DNA of 64,000 nucleotides from Stutzerimonas urumqiensis. Its GTDB lineage: Bacteria > Pseudomonadota > Gammaproteobacteria > Pseudomonadales > Pseudomonadaceae. Positions 18,583-26,973 of this stretch are shown piece by piece (the stretch's first letter is position 1; each line of letters opens with the position of its first letter). The stretch lies in the NCBI RefSeq assembly GCF_003640395.1, contig NZ_RBZQ01000003.1, positions 310,001 to 374,000 on the forward strand, given 5' to 3'. A model generated the notes under the pieces. It searched no databases and was not told the DNA's origin. It worked only from the letters and a program-made list of their open reading frames with translations. The translations under genes and the position numbers were made by a program.

Positions 18583-19062
18583 TAGTTGTGAGCGCACCTT
18601 AGCCACTTTTCTATCTATTTGCGCCATTTTTGCTCAGCGTGGAGTTCAGCCCATGCAGTTCAATAAATTCGATATTGAAACCCAGCAAGCTTTCCCTGGG
18701 CACTTGAGAAGAGCTGCGGCGGGTGGAAAAAACTATCTCAACGGGACAAATGTGGCCTCACTGCTGGACATGTTTTTACTGTTCAGCTGGTTACAGAGTT
18801 CATCTGAAACCAGCCAAGCTCCAAGGGCCTCAGCTTATCCTGAGCGCCTGCGTCGCAGCGGCCAGACGACGCGATTGATCAATCTAAGTTGAAGTGAGGG
18901 CTGGATCTGTAATCAAGCATGTCGGCTAGCTAGCCCCTGATCTGAAGCTACTCCAAGCAATCTTTCCAGCCAAAGCCTTAGCACGCCATGCCTATCAGAC
19001 AACCCACCCCGCCGCCGCCCGCTATACTCCGCACCCTGTCTTCTACCGACTCGGAGCCTCGC
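18583..19062. other. Low-GC tail of the T6SS island, no secure gene
   Basis: This stretch is clearly poorer in GC than the rest of the window. It contains a TTG-started open frame (18560-18892, 110 codons) whose product has no recognisable family features and ends in Arg/Ser-rich low-complexity sequence. It is probably relic DNA left at the edge of the island. The last 60 bases before rpiA return to normal composition and should hold the rpiA promoter. Confidence 0.5.
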
Positions 19063-19734
19063 ATGACCCAGGACCAGCTCAAGCAAGCCGTCGCACAGGC
19101 CGCGGTCGACTACATCCTTCCGCATCTGGACGAGAAGAGCATCGTGGGGGTCGGCACGGGGTCGACGGCGAATTTCTTCATCGATCTGCTCGCGCAGCAC
19201 AAGACGGCATTCGATGGCGCCGTCGCCAGTTCCGAAGGCACGGCGCAGCGGCTCAAGCAGCACGGGATTCCGGTGTATGACCTCAATACGGTCAGCGAGC
19301 TGGAGTTTTATGTGGACGGTGCCGACGAAGCCAACGAGCGCCTCGAACTCATCAAGGGCGGTGGTGCCGCGCTGACCCGCGAGAAGATCGTTGCCGCAGT
19401 GGCCAAACAGTTCGTTTGCATTGCCGATGCCAGCAAGAAAGTCGACCTGCTCGGCGGCTTCCCGCTGCCTGTGGAGGTCATTCCGATGGCGCGCAGCCAT
19501 GTGGCGCGGCAGCTGGTGAAGCTCGGTGGCGATCCTGTCTACCGTGAAGGCGTGACCACCGATAACGGCAATATCATTCTCGACGTGCACAACCTGCGCA
19601 TCGATAGCCCGACCCAGCTCGAGGAGCGCATCAACAACATCGTCGGCGTGGTGACCAATGGCCTGTTCGCCGCGCGGCCGGCCGATGTGCTGTTGCTGGG
19701 CACCGAGCAGGGCGTTCTGCGGCTCGGTCGCTGA
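19063..19734 (+). CDS. rpiA: Ribose-5-phosphate isomerase A
   Basis: RpiA interconverts ribose 5-phosphate and ribulose 5-phosphate in the non-oxidative pentose phosphate pathway. The 223-aa length equals that of Pseudomonas RpiA. The substrate loop [22 protein letters not shown], the catalytic DGADEAN and the [11 protein letters not shown] motifs are all present. The start is ATG 19063 ([10 protein letters not shown]), preceded by GGAG; the frame is open upstream but has no homologous sequence. It is the first housekeeping gene after the T6SS island. It converges on the SdiA-regulated-domain gene with a 3-base gap and no obvious terminator. Confidence 0.96.
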   Translation: MTQDQLKQAVAQAAVDYILPHLDEKSIVGVGTGSTANFFIDLLAQHKTAFDGAVASSEGTAQRLKQHGIPVYDLNTVSELEFYVDGADEANERLELIKGGGAALTREKIVAAVAKQFVCIADASKKVDLLGGFPLPVEVIPMARSHVARQLVKLGGDPVYREGVTTDNGNIILDVHNLRIDSPTQLEERINNIVGVVTNGLFAARPADVLLLGTEQGVLRLGR

Positions 19735-19737
19735 GCC

Positions 19738-20649
19738 TCAGCCCTGGCGCTTGCTGAAGACGTAGAAGAGGTTAGGTTCGCTGACGAGGTAGATATTGCC
19801 TTCAGCGTCCATGGTCACGCCCTCAGCCTGGGGGACGTCTTCGTCGAGGCCGTGCTCGCCCTCGCTGAGCGACAGGCTGCTCACCGGCTGGCCGTGTTCG
19901 TCCAGCTCGAGCAACACGCCCGATTCATCCGATAGCGCGAACAGGTGCCCGGTCGGCGCGTGGAAGAACAGGCTCGACAGGTCGCTGACGAACAGCCCAC
20001 CGTCGCGCGCCGGGTTCGCCGTTACGCTCGCCTGCCCGGCCTGGCCGTCGCGGGTGAAGCCGTTGACCTCGAAGATCTGCAGCGGGTCGCGCTCCTTCGC
20101 GAGAAAGAGCGTGTCCGTCGACGGATCGTAAGCCGAGCCCTCGAGCCCCTTGTTACCGCCCGAGTCGCCCTCCAGGGTGAGTTGCCGGCCCTGCGCCGCG
20201 TCGATGGCACGGGTATCGTCGCCAACCTTGATCAGATGCAGCCGCAGATTGCGCTCATCCGCCACCACGAACGTGCCAGGACCGACGTATTCGACCGCTT
20301 CAGGATCATCGAAACCGCTCAGCGGAATGGTCCGCAGCACCTTGCCATCCAGACTCAGCTGGACAAGCTTTTCGCGCTGGTTGGTCAGGCTGAACAGCGT
20401 CTTGCTTTGCGGGTCGTAGGTCAGCGCGGACAGGTCGTCGGAAATGCCTTCGATCGGTTGTGCCTGGCGCACGGCGTGGTAATCGGCCAGCCACAGGGAA
20501 CCGTCGGGGGCCTTGTCCTCACGTGCCTGGTTGGCCTGGAAGAGGCTGCGCTCAAGCAGACGGGTACGGTCCTCGGCGATGATCGCGCCCAAGGCCATCA
20601 CCGAACCCAACAGAAGCAGCGAATAACGAAGCTTGCGCGAGCGAATCAT
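19738..20649 (-). CDS. SdiA-regulated domain (YjiK-like) protein, paralogue 1
   Basis: The 303-aa protein has one N-terminal membrane anchor (LRYSLLLLGSVMALGAII) followed by a beta-propeller-like periplasmic domain. It contains GISDDLSALTYDP, the NKGLEGSAYDP stretch and an end with AEGVTMDAEGNIYLVSEPNLFYVF. This is the PF06977 SdiA-regulated family (E. coli YjiK), whose function is unknown; calcium binding has been suggested for relatives. The start is ATG 20647-20649; the open frame extends upstream without family sequence. A related gene lies 88 bases upstream on the same strand. Confidence 0.82.
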   Translation of the reverse strand: MIRSRKLRYSLLLLGSVMALGAIIAEDRTRLLERSLFQANQAREDKAPDGSLWLADYHAVRQAQPIEGISDDLSALTYDPQSKTLFSLTNQREKLVQLSLDGKVLRTIPLSGFDDPEAVEYVGPGTFVVADERNLRLHLIKVGDDTRAIDAAQGRQLTLEGDSGGNKGLEGSAYDPSTDTLFLAKERDPLQIFEVNGFTRDGQAGQASVTANPARDGGLFVSDLSSLFFHAPTGHLFALSDESGVLLELDEHGQPVSSLSLSEGEHGLDEDVPQAEGVTMDAEGNIYLVSEPNLFYVFSKRQG

Positions 20650-20737
20650 TGGTCGATATCCATGTGGGAGTGGCGGGTAGCCTCGCCGAACGGCCTTAAC
20701 CGCAGCTGAACGGCGCGCATGGGACTGCGGACCGGGC

Positions 20738-21619
20738 TCATGGTTCATCGGCGGCGTCTTCACGCATGAAGACGTAGAACAGGTTGGGCTCGCTGACAAT
20801 GTAAAGCGTGCCCTGCTCGTCGATCGCCACGCCCTCGGCGCGTGGAATGGAAGCCTTGAGCCCACTGAAGCCACGTAACAGGCTGATGAAGCTCACGGGC
20901 TCGCCCCGTTCATCCAGCTCCAGCAGCAGATTCGATTGTGCCGACAGCACCAGGCGATGCCCAGTTCTTCCATCGATGCTGAGCGCCGAAAGGTTGCGCA
21001 TTTCCAGGCCCGGCCCCTGCAGAGGCCGCAGACTGTCGCCGTCCGTGCCAGGCACCCAGCTGAACAAGCCGCGCGGGTTGCGCTCCTTGCCGAGCAATAG
21101 CCTGCCGCTACGTCCGTCCCAGGCGATGCCCTCGAACCCCTTGTTGCCCGCCTCGGGAAAACCCAGATCGTGCTCGACGGTGTCGAACACGCTGAGGCGA
21201 TCGGTATGCGGATCGAGCGTGAAGAAAGACAGCGAACGGCGGCGCTCGTCGACGATCGCCATCCGGCCATCCTCGAGCACCGCAACGCCCTCGGGATTGG
21301 CGAACCCGATCAGCGGGATGCTGCGCAGCACTTCCCCGTAACGGGTCAGCTCGACCAGTTGAGGGTCGCGTCCGGTGACGGTGAACAGCGTACCGGTGCG
21401 AGGGTTGTATGCGAGATCGGAGGGCTCGTCGCCGTCCAGCCCGCGCAATGGCTTGGCCTGAATCACGGCGCGATAGCCCGGCAGCCAGATGCTGGCCTTG
21501 CGCTCGGCGTCCGATGTGAAGTGTTCGGCGACCAGGTAGCCGAGGCGATCGTCGAGGTGGTGGTAACGCACCAGCCCGATGGCCACCGCTATCGCCAGGA
21601 AGAGGCCGCACCCGCGCAA
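20738..21619 (-). CDS. SdiA-regulated domain (YjiK-like) protein, paralogue 2
   Basis: This 293-aa relative of the neighbouring gene shares the EGVAIDEQGTLYIVSEPNLFYVF ending and the NKGFEGIAWDGRSGRLLLGKERNPRG region. A single hydrophobic segment near the N-terminus (GLFLAIAVAIGLV) should anchor it in the inner membrane with the propeller outside. No ATG or GTG lies in a good place at the 5' end; the reported start is TTG at 21617-21619 with a weak site, so the exact start is uncertain. The two paralogues form a same-strand pair downstream of the FAH-family gene and could share its transcript. Confidence 0.78.
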   Translation of the reverse strand: MRGCGLFLAIAVAIGLVRYHHLDDRLGYLVAEHFTSDAERKASIWLPGYRAVIQAKPLRGLDGDEPSDLAYNPRTGTLFTVTGRDPQLVELTRYGEVLRSIPLIGFANPEGVAVLEDGRMAIVDERRRSLSFFTLDPHTDRLSVFDTVEHDLGFPEAGNKGFEGIAWDGRSGRLLLGKERNPRGLFSWVPGTDGDSLRPLQGPGLEMRNLSALSIDGRTGHRLVLSAQSNLLLELDERGEPVSFISLLRGFSGLKASIPRAEGVAIDEQGTLYIVSEPNLFYVFMREDAADEP

Positions 21620-21660
21620 AACCTGGCGTCTGCGCGGTGCGACCCTGCCCCGGCTGGCGA

Positions 21661-22326
21661 TCAGGACACGCGACTGTCGAAGCGGGAGATGCCGACGAGC
21701 TCGATCGTCAGCGCATCGCCGCTAGCCAGCGGGCCGACGCCGGCCGGCGTACCGGTGAGCACCACATCGCCGGGCTGCAGGCTGAAGTGCGCACTGATGT
21801 GCTGAATCAGCGGCAGGATCGCGTTGATCATGTCGCTGCTGTTGCCGTCCTGGCGCACTTCGCCATTGATGGTCAGGCGGATTCCGATGTCTGTCAGGTC
21901 GGTAATCGCATCGCCTGGCACGAAAGGCGCCAGCACCAGCGCGCCGTCAAAACTCTTGGCGAGCTCCCACGGCTGGCCTTTCTCCTTGAGGCGCGATTGC
22001 ACGTCGCGCAGGGTCAGGTCCAGCGCCGGCGCGAAGCCGCTGATGGCGTCGCGTACTTCCTCTTCGCTGGGCTTGCGAGACAACGGCTTGCCGATCAGCA
22101 CGGCGATTTCCGCCTCGAAATGCACGCCGCCACGGTCCTGCGGAATGCTGAAGCCACCGGCCAAGGGTACGGCGCAGCTACCGGTCTTGATGAACAGCAG
22201 CGGCTCGGTCGGGACCGGATTGTTCAGTTCCTTGGCGTGCTCGGCGTAGTTGCGCCCGATGCACACGGCTTTGCCGAGCGGAAAGTGGATCGGCGTACCG
22301 TCGGTGTACTGGTGCTGGTAACTCAT
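21661..22326 (-). CDS. Fumarylacetoacetate hydrolase (FAH) family protein
   Basis: The 221-aa protein is a single-domain FAH-fold enzyme (YcgM/FAHD1-like): KAVCIGRNYAEHAKELNN at the start, then metal-binding HFEAEIAVLIGKPL, and the family ending GDVVLTGTPAGVGPL. Members are Mg-dependent hydrolases or decarboxylases of 2-oxo acids such as acylpyruvates or oxaloacetate. It is much shorter than true tyrosine-pathway fumarylacetoacetase (about 430 aa), so that role is unlikely even though hpd and maiA occur elsewhere in the window. Start ATG 22324-22326 follows GGAGAAGCCG. It lies 103 bases downstream of the D-2-hydroxyglutarate dehydrogenase gene. Confidence 0.88.
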   Translation of the reverse strand: MSYQHQYTDGTPIHFPLGKAVCIGRNYAEHAKELNNPVPTEPLLFIKTGSCAVPLAGGFSIPQDRGGVHFEAEIAVLIGKPLSRKPSEEEVRDAISGFAPALDLTLRDVQSRLKEKGQPWELAKSFDGALVLAPFVPGDAITDLTDIGIRLTINGEVRQDGNSSDMINAILPLIQHISAHFSLQPGDVVLTGTPAGVGPLASGDALTIELVGISRFDSRVS

Positions 22327-22429
22327 CGGCTTCTCCTGAGGCGGCCGCGCAATGGCCGCGATCGATACACAGCGAGGCAAACGGCGAGCATGAGGCCGCG
22401 CCGCGCTGGCTGTCGCTTGGACCTAAGGC

Positions 22430-23827
22430 TTAGTCGAGCGTGAACACCTTGCCCGGGTTCATGATCCCGTTGGGATCGAACGCCGCCTTGATCGCCTTCA
22501 TGTAGGCAATCTCGGCCTCCGAGCGGCTGTACGTCAGGTAATCGCGCTTCGTCAGCCCGACGCCGTGCTCGGCAGAAATCGAGCCGTTGTACGTCTGGAC
22601 CGTTTCGAACACCCACTTGTTGACCGACGCGCACTTCTCGAAGAACTCGTCCTTCGACAGCGCCTCGGGCTTGAGGATGTTCAGGTGCAGGTTGCCGTCG
22701 CCAATGTGGCCGTACCAGAGCACCTCGAAATCCGGGTAGTTGCTCGTCACGATCGCATCGATGTCGGCCAGGAAGGCCGGCACCTTGGAGACGGTGACCG
22801 AGATGTCGTTCTTGTAGGGCGTCCAGTGCGAGATGGTTTCGGAGATGTACTCGCGCAGCTTCCACAGATTCTGCAGTTGCTGCTCGCTCTGGCTCATCAC
22901 CCCGTCGATCACCCAGCCTTCGTTCACGCAGTGCTCGAAGGTCGCCAGCGCCTGCTCGGCGCGCTGCTCGGTGGTGGCCTCGAACTCCAGCAGCGCATAG
23001 AACGGCGCGCGGGTCTCGAACGGCGCGGGGACGTCGCCACGCGCGAGGATCTTGTCCAGGCACTTGTCGGAGAAAAACTCGAAAGCGGTCAGGTCCAGCT
23101 TGTCCTGAAACGCATGCAGCACCGGCATGATCGAATCGAAATCCGGCGTGCCCAGCACCATCGCGGTGAGGTTGGTCGGCTGGCGCTCCAGGCGCATGGT
23201 CGCCTCGACCACGAAGCCCAGCGTCCCCTCGGCACCGATGAACAGCTGGCGCAGGTCGTAGCCAGTGGCGTTCTTGACCAGGTCCTTGTTCAGCTCGAGC
23301 ACGTCGCCCTTGCCGGTGACGACCTTCAGCCCCGCCACCCAGTTGCGAGTCATGCCGTAGCGGATCACCTTGATCCCACCGGCATTGGTGCCGATGTTGC
23401 CGCCGATCTGGCTGGAGCCGGCCGAGGCGAAATCGACCGGGTAATACAACCCCTTGTCTTCGGCGAACTGCTGCAATTGCGCGGTGACCACGCCCGGCTG
23501 GCAGACGACCGTCCTATCGGTCGCGTTGAAGTCGAGGATCTGGTTCATGTAGTCGAACGACACCACCACCTCGCCATTCGGCGCCACCGCCGCGGCCGAG
23601 AGCCCGGTGCGACCGCCCGACGGCACCAGCGCCACCCTGTTCTGATTAGCCCAGCGCACGATGGCCTGCACCTGCTCGATCGTCTTCGGGAAGACGACAG
23701 CGCTCGGCGCGGGTGCGTATTGCTTGGTCCAGTCCTTGCCGTAGGCAGTGAGCGAATCGGCGTCGGTCAACACCTTGCCAGGCTCGACCAGGGTCTTCAG
23801 CTCGTCGATCAGGGCGCTATCGGTCAT
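22430..23827 (-). CDS. FAD-binding oxidoreductase, probable D-2-hydroxyglutarate dehydrogenase
   Basis: The 465-aa flavoprotein belongs to the VAO/GlcD-like family. The PP-loop FAD domain carries VPSGGRTGLSAAAV, GGNIGTNAGG and the NATGYDLRQLFIGAEGTLG stretch. The FAD-oxidase C domain has metal-site His in GHIGDGNLHLN and ends with SAEHGVGLTKR. In P. stutzeri A1501 the serA-adjacent enzyme oxidises D-2-hydroxyglutarate to 2-oxoglutarate, passing electrons to electron transfer flavoprotein. The gene is divergent from serA, which fits that role. Start ATG 23825-23827 (MTDSALIDEL) was chosen over an in-frame ATG ten codons upstream because the family begins here and GAGAG precedes it. Confidence 0.88.
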   Translation of the reverse strand: MTDSALIDELKTLVEPGKVLTDADSLTAYGKDWTKQYAPAPSAVVFPKTIEQVQAIVRWANQNRVALVPSGGRTGLSAAAVAPNGEVVVSFDYMNQILDFNATDRTVVCQPGVVTAQLQQFAEDKGLYYPVDFASAGSSQIGGNIGTNAGGIKVIRYGMTRNWVAGLKVVTGKGDVLELNKDLVKNATGYDLRQLFIGAEGTLGFVVEATMRLERQPTNLTAMVLGTPDFDSIMPVLHAFQDKLDLTAFEFFSDKCLDKILARGDVPAPFETRAPFYALLEFEATTEQRAEQALATFEHCVNEGWVIDGVMSQSEQQLQNLWKLREYISETISHWTPYKNDISVTVSKVPAFLADIDAIVTSNYPDFEVLWYGHIGDGNLHLNILKPEALSKDEFFEKCASVNKWVFETVQTYNGSISAEHGVGLTKRDYLTYSRSEAEIAYMKAIKAAFDPNGIMNPGKVFTLD

Positions 23828-24018
23828 CGTCGGAACTCTCAAAGGATTCATGGTCACCCTGAGTACGCTTCAGCTCAGGGAAGGGGTTTCCAGCGGGGGC
23901 CGTATGCTAGCATACGCACCCTTTTCGACGTGCCTCGGCAGCCCCTCGGAACGGCGCTCCGCCCGCTCCGCAAGCCGCTGGACACGCCAGTCAGCCCCTG
24001 GCCTATAGGTGTATGCAG

Positions 24019-25248
24019 ATGAGCAAAACCTCTCTCGACAAGAGCAAGATCAAGTTCCTTCTTCTCGAAGGCGTTCACCAGAATGCGGTGGACACGCTCC
24101 AGGCTGCCGGTTACACGAACATTGAGTACCACAAGGGCGCCATGTCGGGTGATGAGCTCAAGGAAAAGATCGCCGACGTGCATTTCATCGGCATCCGCTC
24201 GCGCACCCAGCTGACCGAAGAAATCTTCGATGCGGCCGGCAAGCTGATCGCGGTCGGCTGCTTCTGCATCGGGACCAACCAGGTCGACCTCAACGCCGCC
24301 CGCGAGCGCGGCATTGCCGTGTTCAACGCGCCCTACTCCAACACCCGCTCGGTCGCCGAACTGGTGCTGGCCGAGGCGATCCTGCTGTTGCGCGGCATTC
24401 CGGAGAAGAACGCCGCCTGCCATCGCGGCGACTGGATCAAGTCGGCGGCCAACTCCTTCGAAATCCGTGGCAAGAAGCTGGGCATCATCGGCTACGGCTC
24501 GATCGGCACCCAGCTCTCGGTATTGGCCGAAGCGCTCGGCATGCAGGTCTTCTTCTATGACGTGGTGACCAAGCTGCCGCTGGGCAACGCGACGCAGATC
24601 GGCTCGCTCTACGAGCTGCTCGGCCTATGCGACATCGTCACGCTGCACGTCCCGGAACTGCCATCAACCCAGTGGATGATCGGCGAGAAGGAAATTCGCG
24701 CGATGAAGAAGGGCAGCATCCTGATCAATGCCGCACGCGGCACCGTGGTCGAGCTGGATGCCCTGGCCGCGGCCGTGAAGGACGAGCACCTGCTGGGCGC
24801 CGCCATCGACGTGTTCCCGGTCGAGCCGAAGTCCAACGACGAAGAATTCCAGACGCCGCTGCGTGGCCTGGATCGCGTCATCCTGACCCCGCACATCGGT
24901 GGCTCCACCGCCGAAGCGCAGGCCAACATCGGCCTGGAAGTGGCCGAGAAGCTGGTCAAGTACAGCGACAACGGCACCTCGGTGTCCTCGGTCAACTTCC
25001 CTGAGGTGGCGCTGCCCTCGCACCCGGGCAAGCACCGCCTGCTGCACATCCACCAGAACATCCCGGGCGTGATGAGCGAAATCAACAAGGTGTTCGCCGA
25101 CAACGGCATCAACATCTGCGGCCAGTTCCTGCAAACCAACGAGAAGGTCGGTTACGTCGTCATCGACGTCGACAAGGAATACTCCGACCTGGCGCTGGAA
25201 AAACTCCAGCACGTCACCGGCACCATCCGCAGCCGCGTGCTGTTCTAA
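24019..25248 (+). CDS. serA: D-3-phosphoglycerate dehydrogenase
   Basis: SerA oxidises 3-phosphoglycerate, the first step of serine synthesis. In Pseudomonas-type enzymes the reaction is pulled by reduction of 2-oxoglutarate to D-2-hydroxyglutarate. The 409-aa protein has the NAD-binding IIGYGSIGTQL motif, the catalytic Arg/Glu/His region (NAARGTVVE, TPHIGGSTAEAQ) and a C-terminal ACT domain (HQNIPGVMSEINKVF) for serine feedback. Start ATG 24019 (MSKTSLDKSK) matches P. aeruginosa SerA; a second ATG two codons earlier is less likely. The next gene towards the left, divergent, encodes the enzyme that recycles its by-product. Confidence 0.97.
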   Translation: MSKTSLDKSKIKFLLLEGVHQNAVDTLQAAGYTNIEYHKGAMSGDELKEKIADVHFIGIRSRTQLTEEIFDAAGKLIAVGCFCIGTNQVDLNAARERGIAVFNAPYSNTRSVAELVLAEAILLLRGIPEKNAACHRGDWIKSAANSFEIRGKKLGIIGYGSIGTQLSVLAEALGMQVFFYDVVTKLPLGNATQIGSLYELLGLCDIVTLHVPELPSTQWMIGEKEIRAMKKGSILINAARGTVVELDALAAAVKDEHLLGAAIDVFPVEPKSNDEEFQTPLRGLDRVILTPHIGGSTAEAQANIGLEVAEKLVKYSDNGTSVSSVNFPEVALPSHPGKHRLLHIHQNIPGVMSEINKVFADNGINICGQFLQTNEKVGYVVIDVDKEYSDLALEKLQHVTGTIRSRVLF

Positions 25249-25354
25249 GCACAGGCAGCCGCCCTCGACGAGGCTCGCCAAGCGCCCGCGGCGGACCGCG
25301 GCGGGGACGGGAACCGGAGCAAGCACGACAAACCCCGCCCCAAAAGAGCGGATC

Positions 25355-25383
25355 AGCCCCAGGTGAAAACCTGGGGCTTTTTT
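25355..25383 (+). terminator. Rho-independent terminator after serA
   Basis: A 10-bp perfect stem, AGCCCCAGGT pairing with ACCTGGGGCT around a GAAA tetraloop, runs directly into seven T residues. It sits about 105 bases after the serA stop and is the clearest intrinsic terminator in the window. Confidence 0.93.
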
Positions 25384-25466
25384 GTTGGTGTTTTGGCCGA
25401 TGGCGCTCGCCCGGCACACCTTCCCGCTGACAGGGGCCGCGTCGGGCGGTCAGTCCTCCGGAAGGC

Positions 25467-25907
25467 TCACTTGTCGAGCTCGTCCTGTTTCGCCAGCTCG
25501 CCCTGTTTCGCCAGGAAGTCCTCTTCGAGCATGGCGTCCTTGGCGGCCTGGGACTGTTCCTCGAGCAAGGGATCGTTGAGCTCGCCGCCGGACAGCACCT
25601 TGGTCTCCAGTCGGCCCGTCAGATGGTCCAGCGCGTGATGCATCTTCTCCGCGGCGCCTTCCACCGCCAACTGCAGCGACTCGGCCTTGTGCGTGACGGA
25701 AATGGCCTGATGCCCCTTGGGTCGCGCCTCGATCTGGCAGCGCTTGTCATCGGCACCGGCCTTTTGTGCGTTCTCGTCGCTGAGGTGTACCTCGATGCGC
25801 GTAAGAAAATCGTCGAAGCGCTCCAGCCGATCCTCCACGGCCGCCCCTACCCACTCGTGCAACGCGACGCTACCGGGGATGTGATGGCTGTTGACTTGAA
25901 CATGCAT
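25467..25907 (-). CDS. HPF/RaiA-family ribosome-associated protein
   Basis: The 146-aa protein begins MHVQVNSHHIPGS and has the HPF/RaiA pattern VEDRLERFDDFLTRIEVHLSDEN with later SLQLAVEGAAEKMHHALDHLTGRLE. Members bind the small ribosomal subunit and promote hibernation or block translation under stress. It lacks the C-terminal dimerisation domain of long HPF; instead it has an acidic tail with repeats (AKQGELAKQDELDK). It is a lone gene between serA and the orphan sdhB, and is probably a stress-induced variant besides the rpoN-linked hpf. Confidence 0.85.
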   Translation of the reverse strand: MHVQVNSHHIPGSVALHEWVGAAVEDRLERFDDFLTRIEVHLSDENAQKAGADDKRCQIEARPKGHQAISVTHKAESLQLAVEGAAEKMHHALDHLTGRLETKVLSGGELNDPLLEEQSQAAKDAMLEEDFLAKQGELAKQDELDK

Positions 25908-26150
25908 GCGGCTACTCCTGATTGATGACGCCTACTGGATTCGAGGCGCCTGCACCGCCGAGGTTCAGCGGCGTCTCTCTGACTGGATCGCCGTCATCGA
26001 CACAAAAGGCCAACTGATCCAGGTCATCGCTCGACGACGGGACTGAAGCAATCCCCGTCAGCGGCTAAGGTTTACCGGAAAACCCTTGGCGGATTGGAAC
26101 TCGACGCGCACTTGAGCGCGTCGATACAGGCGCAACATGCAGGAGGTTTC

Positions 26151-26858
26151 ATGCTCGACGTACGGGTGTATCGCTACAACGAGGAACGGGATCCGAGGCC
26201 CGTCATGCAATCGATGCCGGTTCCCGAAGAGTTTCGCGAGCGCATGGTGCTGGATGTACTGGAATATTTGCGTGAGACCGACCCTACCCTGGCCTATCGC
26301 CGCTCCTGCCGTGAAGGCGTTTGCGGCTCGGATGGCATGAACATCAACGGCAAGAATCGGCTGGCCTGTATCACCCCCGTTTCCGAGGCGCTGGATGACT
26401 CCGGCACGCTGGTGATCCGGCCGCTGCCCGGCATGCCGGTGATCCGGGACCTGGTCGTCGACCAGAGCCTGTTCTTCAAGCAGTACGAACGCGTCAAACC
26501 CTGGCTGATCAATGACCAGCCGGCGCCAAGCATCGAGCGGCTGCAATCCCCCGCCGAGCGCGCTCGGCTCGACGGTCTGTATGAGTGCATCCTCTGCGGC
26601 TGCTGCACCTCGCAGTGCCCGTCCTGGTGGTGGAATCCTGAGAAATACATCGGCCCGGCAGGGTTGCTGCAAGCCTGGCGCTTCATCGCTGACAGCCGAG
26701 ACACCGCAACGGGCGAGCGTTTGTCGAATCTCGACGATCCGTTCAGCGTGTTCCGCTGCCGCAGCATCGGCAATTGCAGCTGGGTCTGCCCCAAAGGCCT
26801 CAATCCGATGGGCGCGATCGGCCATATTCGTCGCGAACTCACCCAGCAGGGCACATGA
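26151..26858 (+). CDS. Succinate dehydrogenase/fumarate reductase iron-sulfur subunit, orphan paralogue
   Basis: The 235-aa protein is an SdhB homologue. It has the [2Fe-2S] plant-type site (RRSCREGVCGSDGMN, then RLAC), and the [4Fe-4S] and [3Fe-4S] ligands in CILCGCCTSQCPSWWWN and CRSIGNCSWVCPKGLNP. Length is that of SdhB. No sdhC, sdhD or sdhA is next to it, so it is a stand-alone paralogue whose partner flavoprotein, if any, lies elsewhere. The start ATG 26151 follows AGGAGGTTTC, an excellent ribosome-binding site. It could replace SdhB under some condition or serve a different respiratory complex. Confidence 0.9.
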   Translation: MLDVRVYRYNEERDPRPVMQSMPVPEEFRERMVLDVLEYLRETDPTLAYRRSCREGVCGSDGMNINGKNRLACITPVSEALDDSGTLVIRPLPGMPVIRDLVVDQSLFFKQYERVKPWLINDQPAPSIERLQSPAERARLDGLYECILCGCCTSQCPSWWWNPEKYIGPAGLLQAWRFIADSRDTATGERLSNLDDPFSVFRCRSIGNCSWVCPKGLNPMGAIGHIRRELTQQGT

Positions 26859-26973
26859 CCCTATGCCCGCCGCACGATTGCCACACGCCTGACACACCGG
26901 CTCCGTAGGGTCTCGCTGATGCCGTCGTTCCGGTTCGCCGGAGGCCAGCGACCACTCGGATGGAGACCTCTCA

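Noticed and set aside
18560..18892. 110-codon frame with TTG start after the immunity genes
   Set aside because: No Shine-Dalgarno, no recognisable domain and a low-complexity end; described as part of the relic DNA rather than as a gene.
21661..22326. True fumarylacetoacetase (FahA) of tyrosine breakdown
   Set aside because: At 221 aa it is half the length of FahA and follows the short YcgM/FAHD1 pattern.
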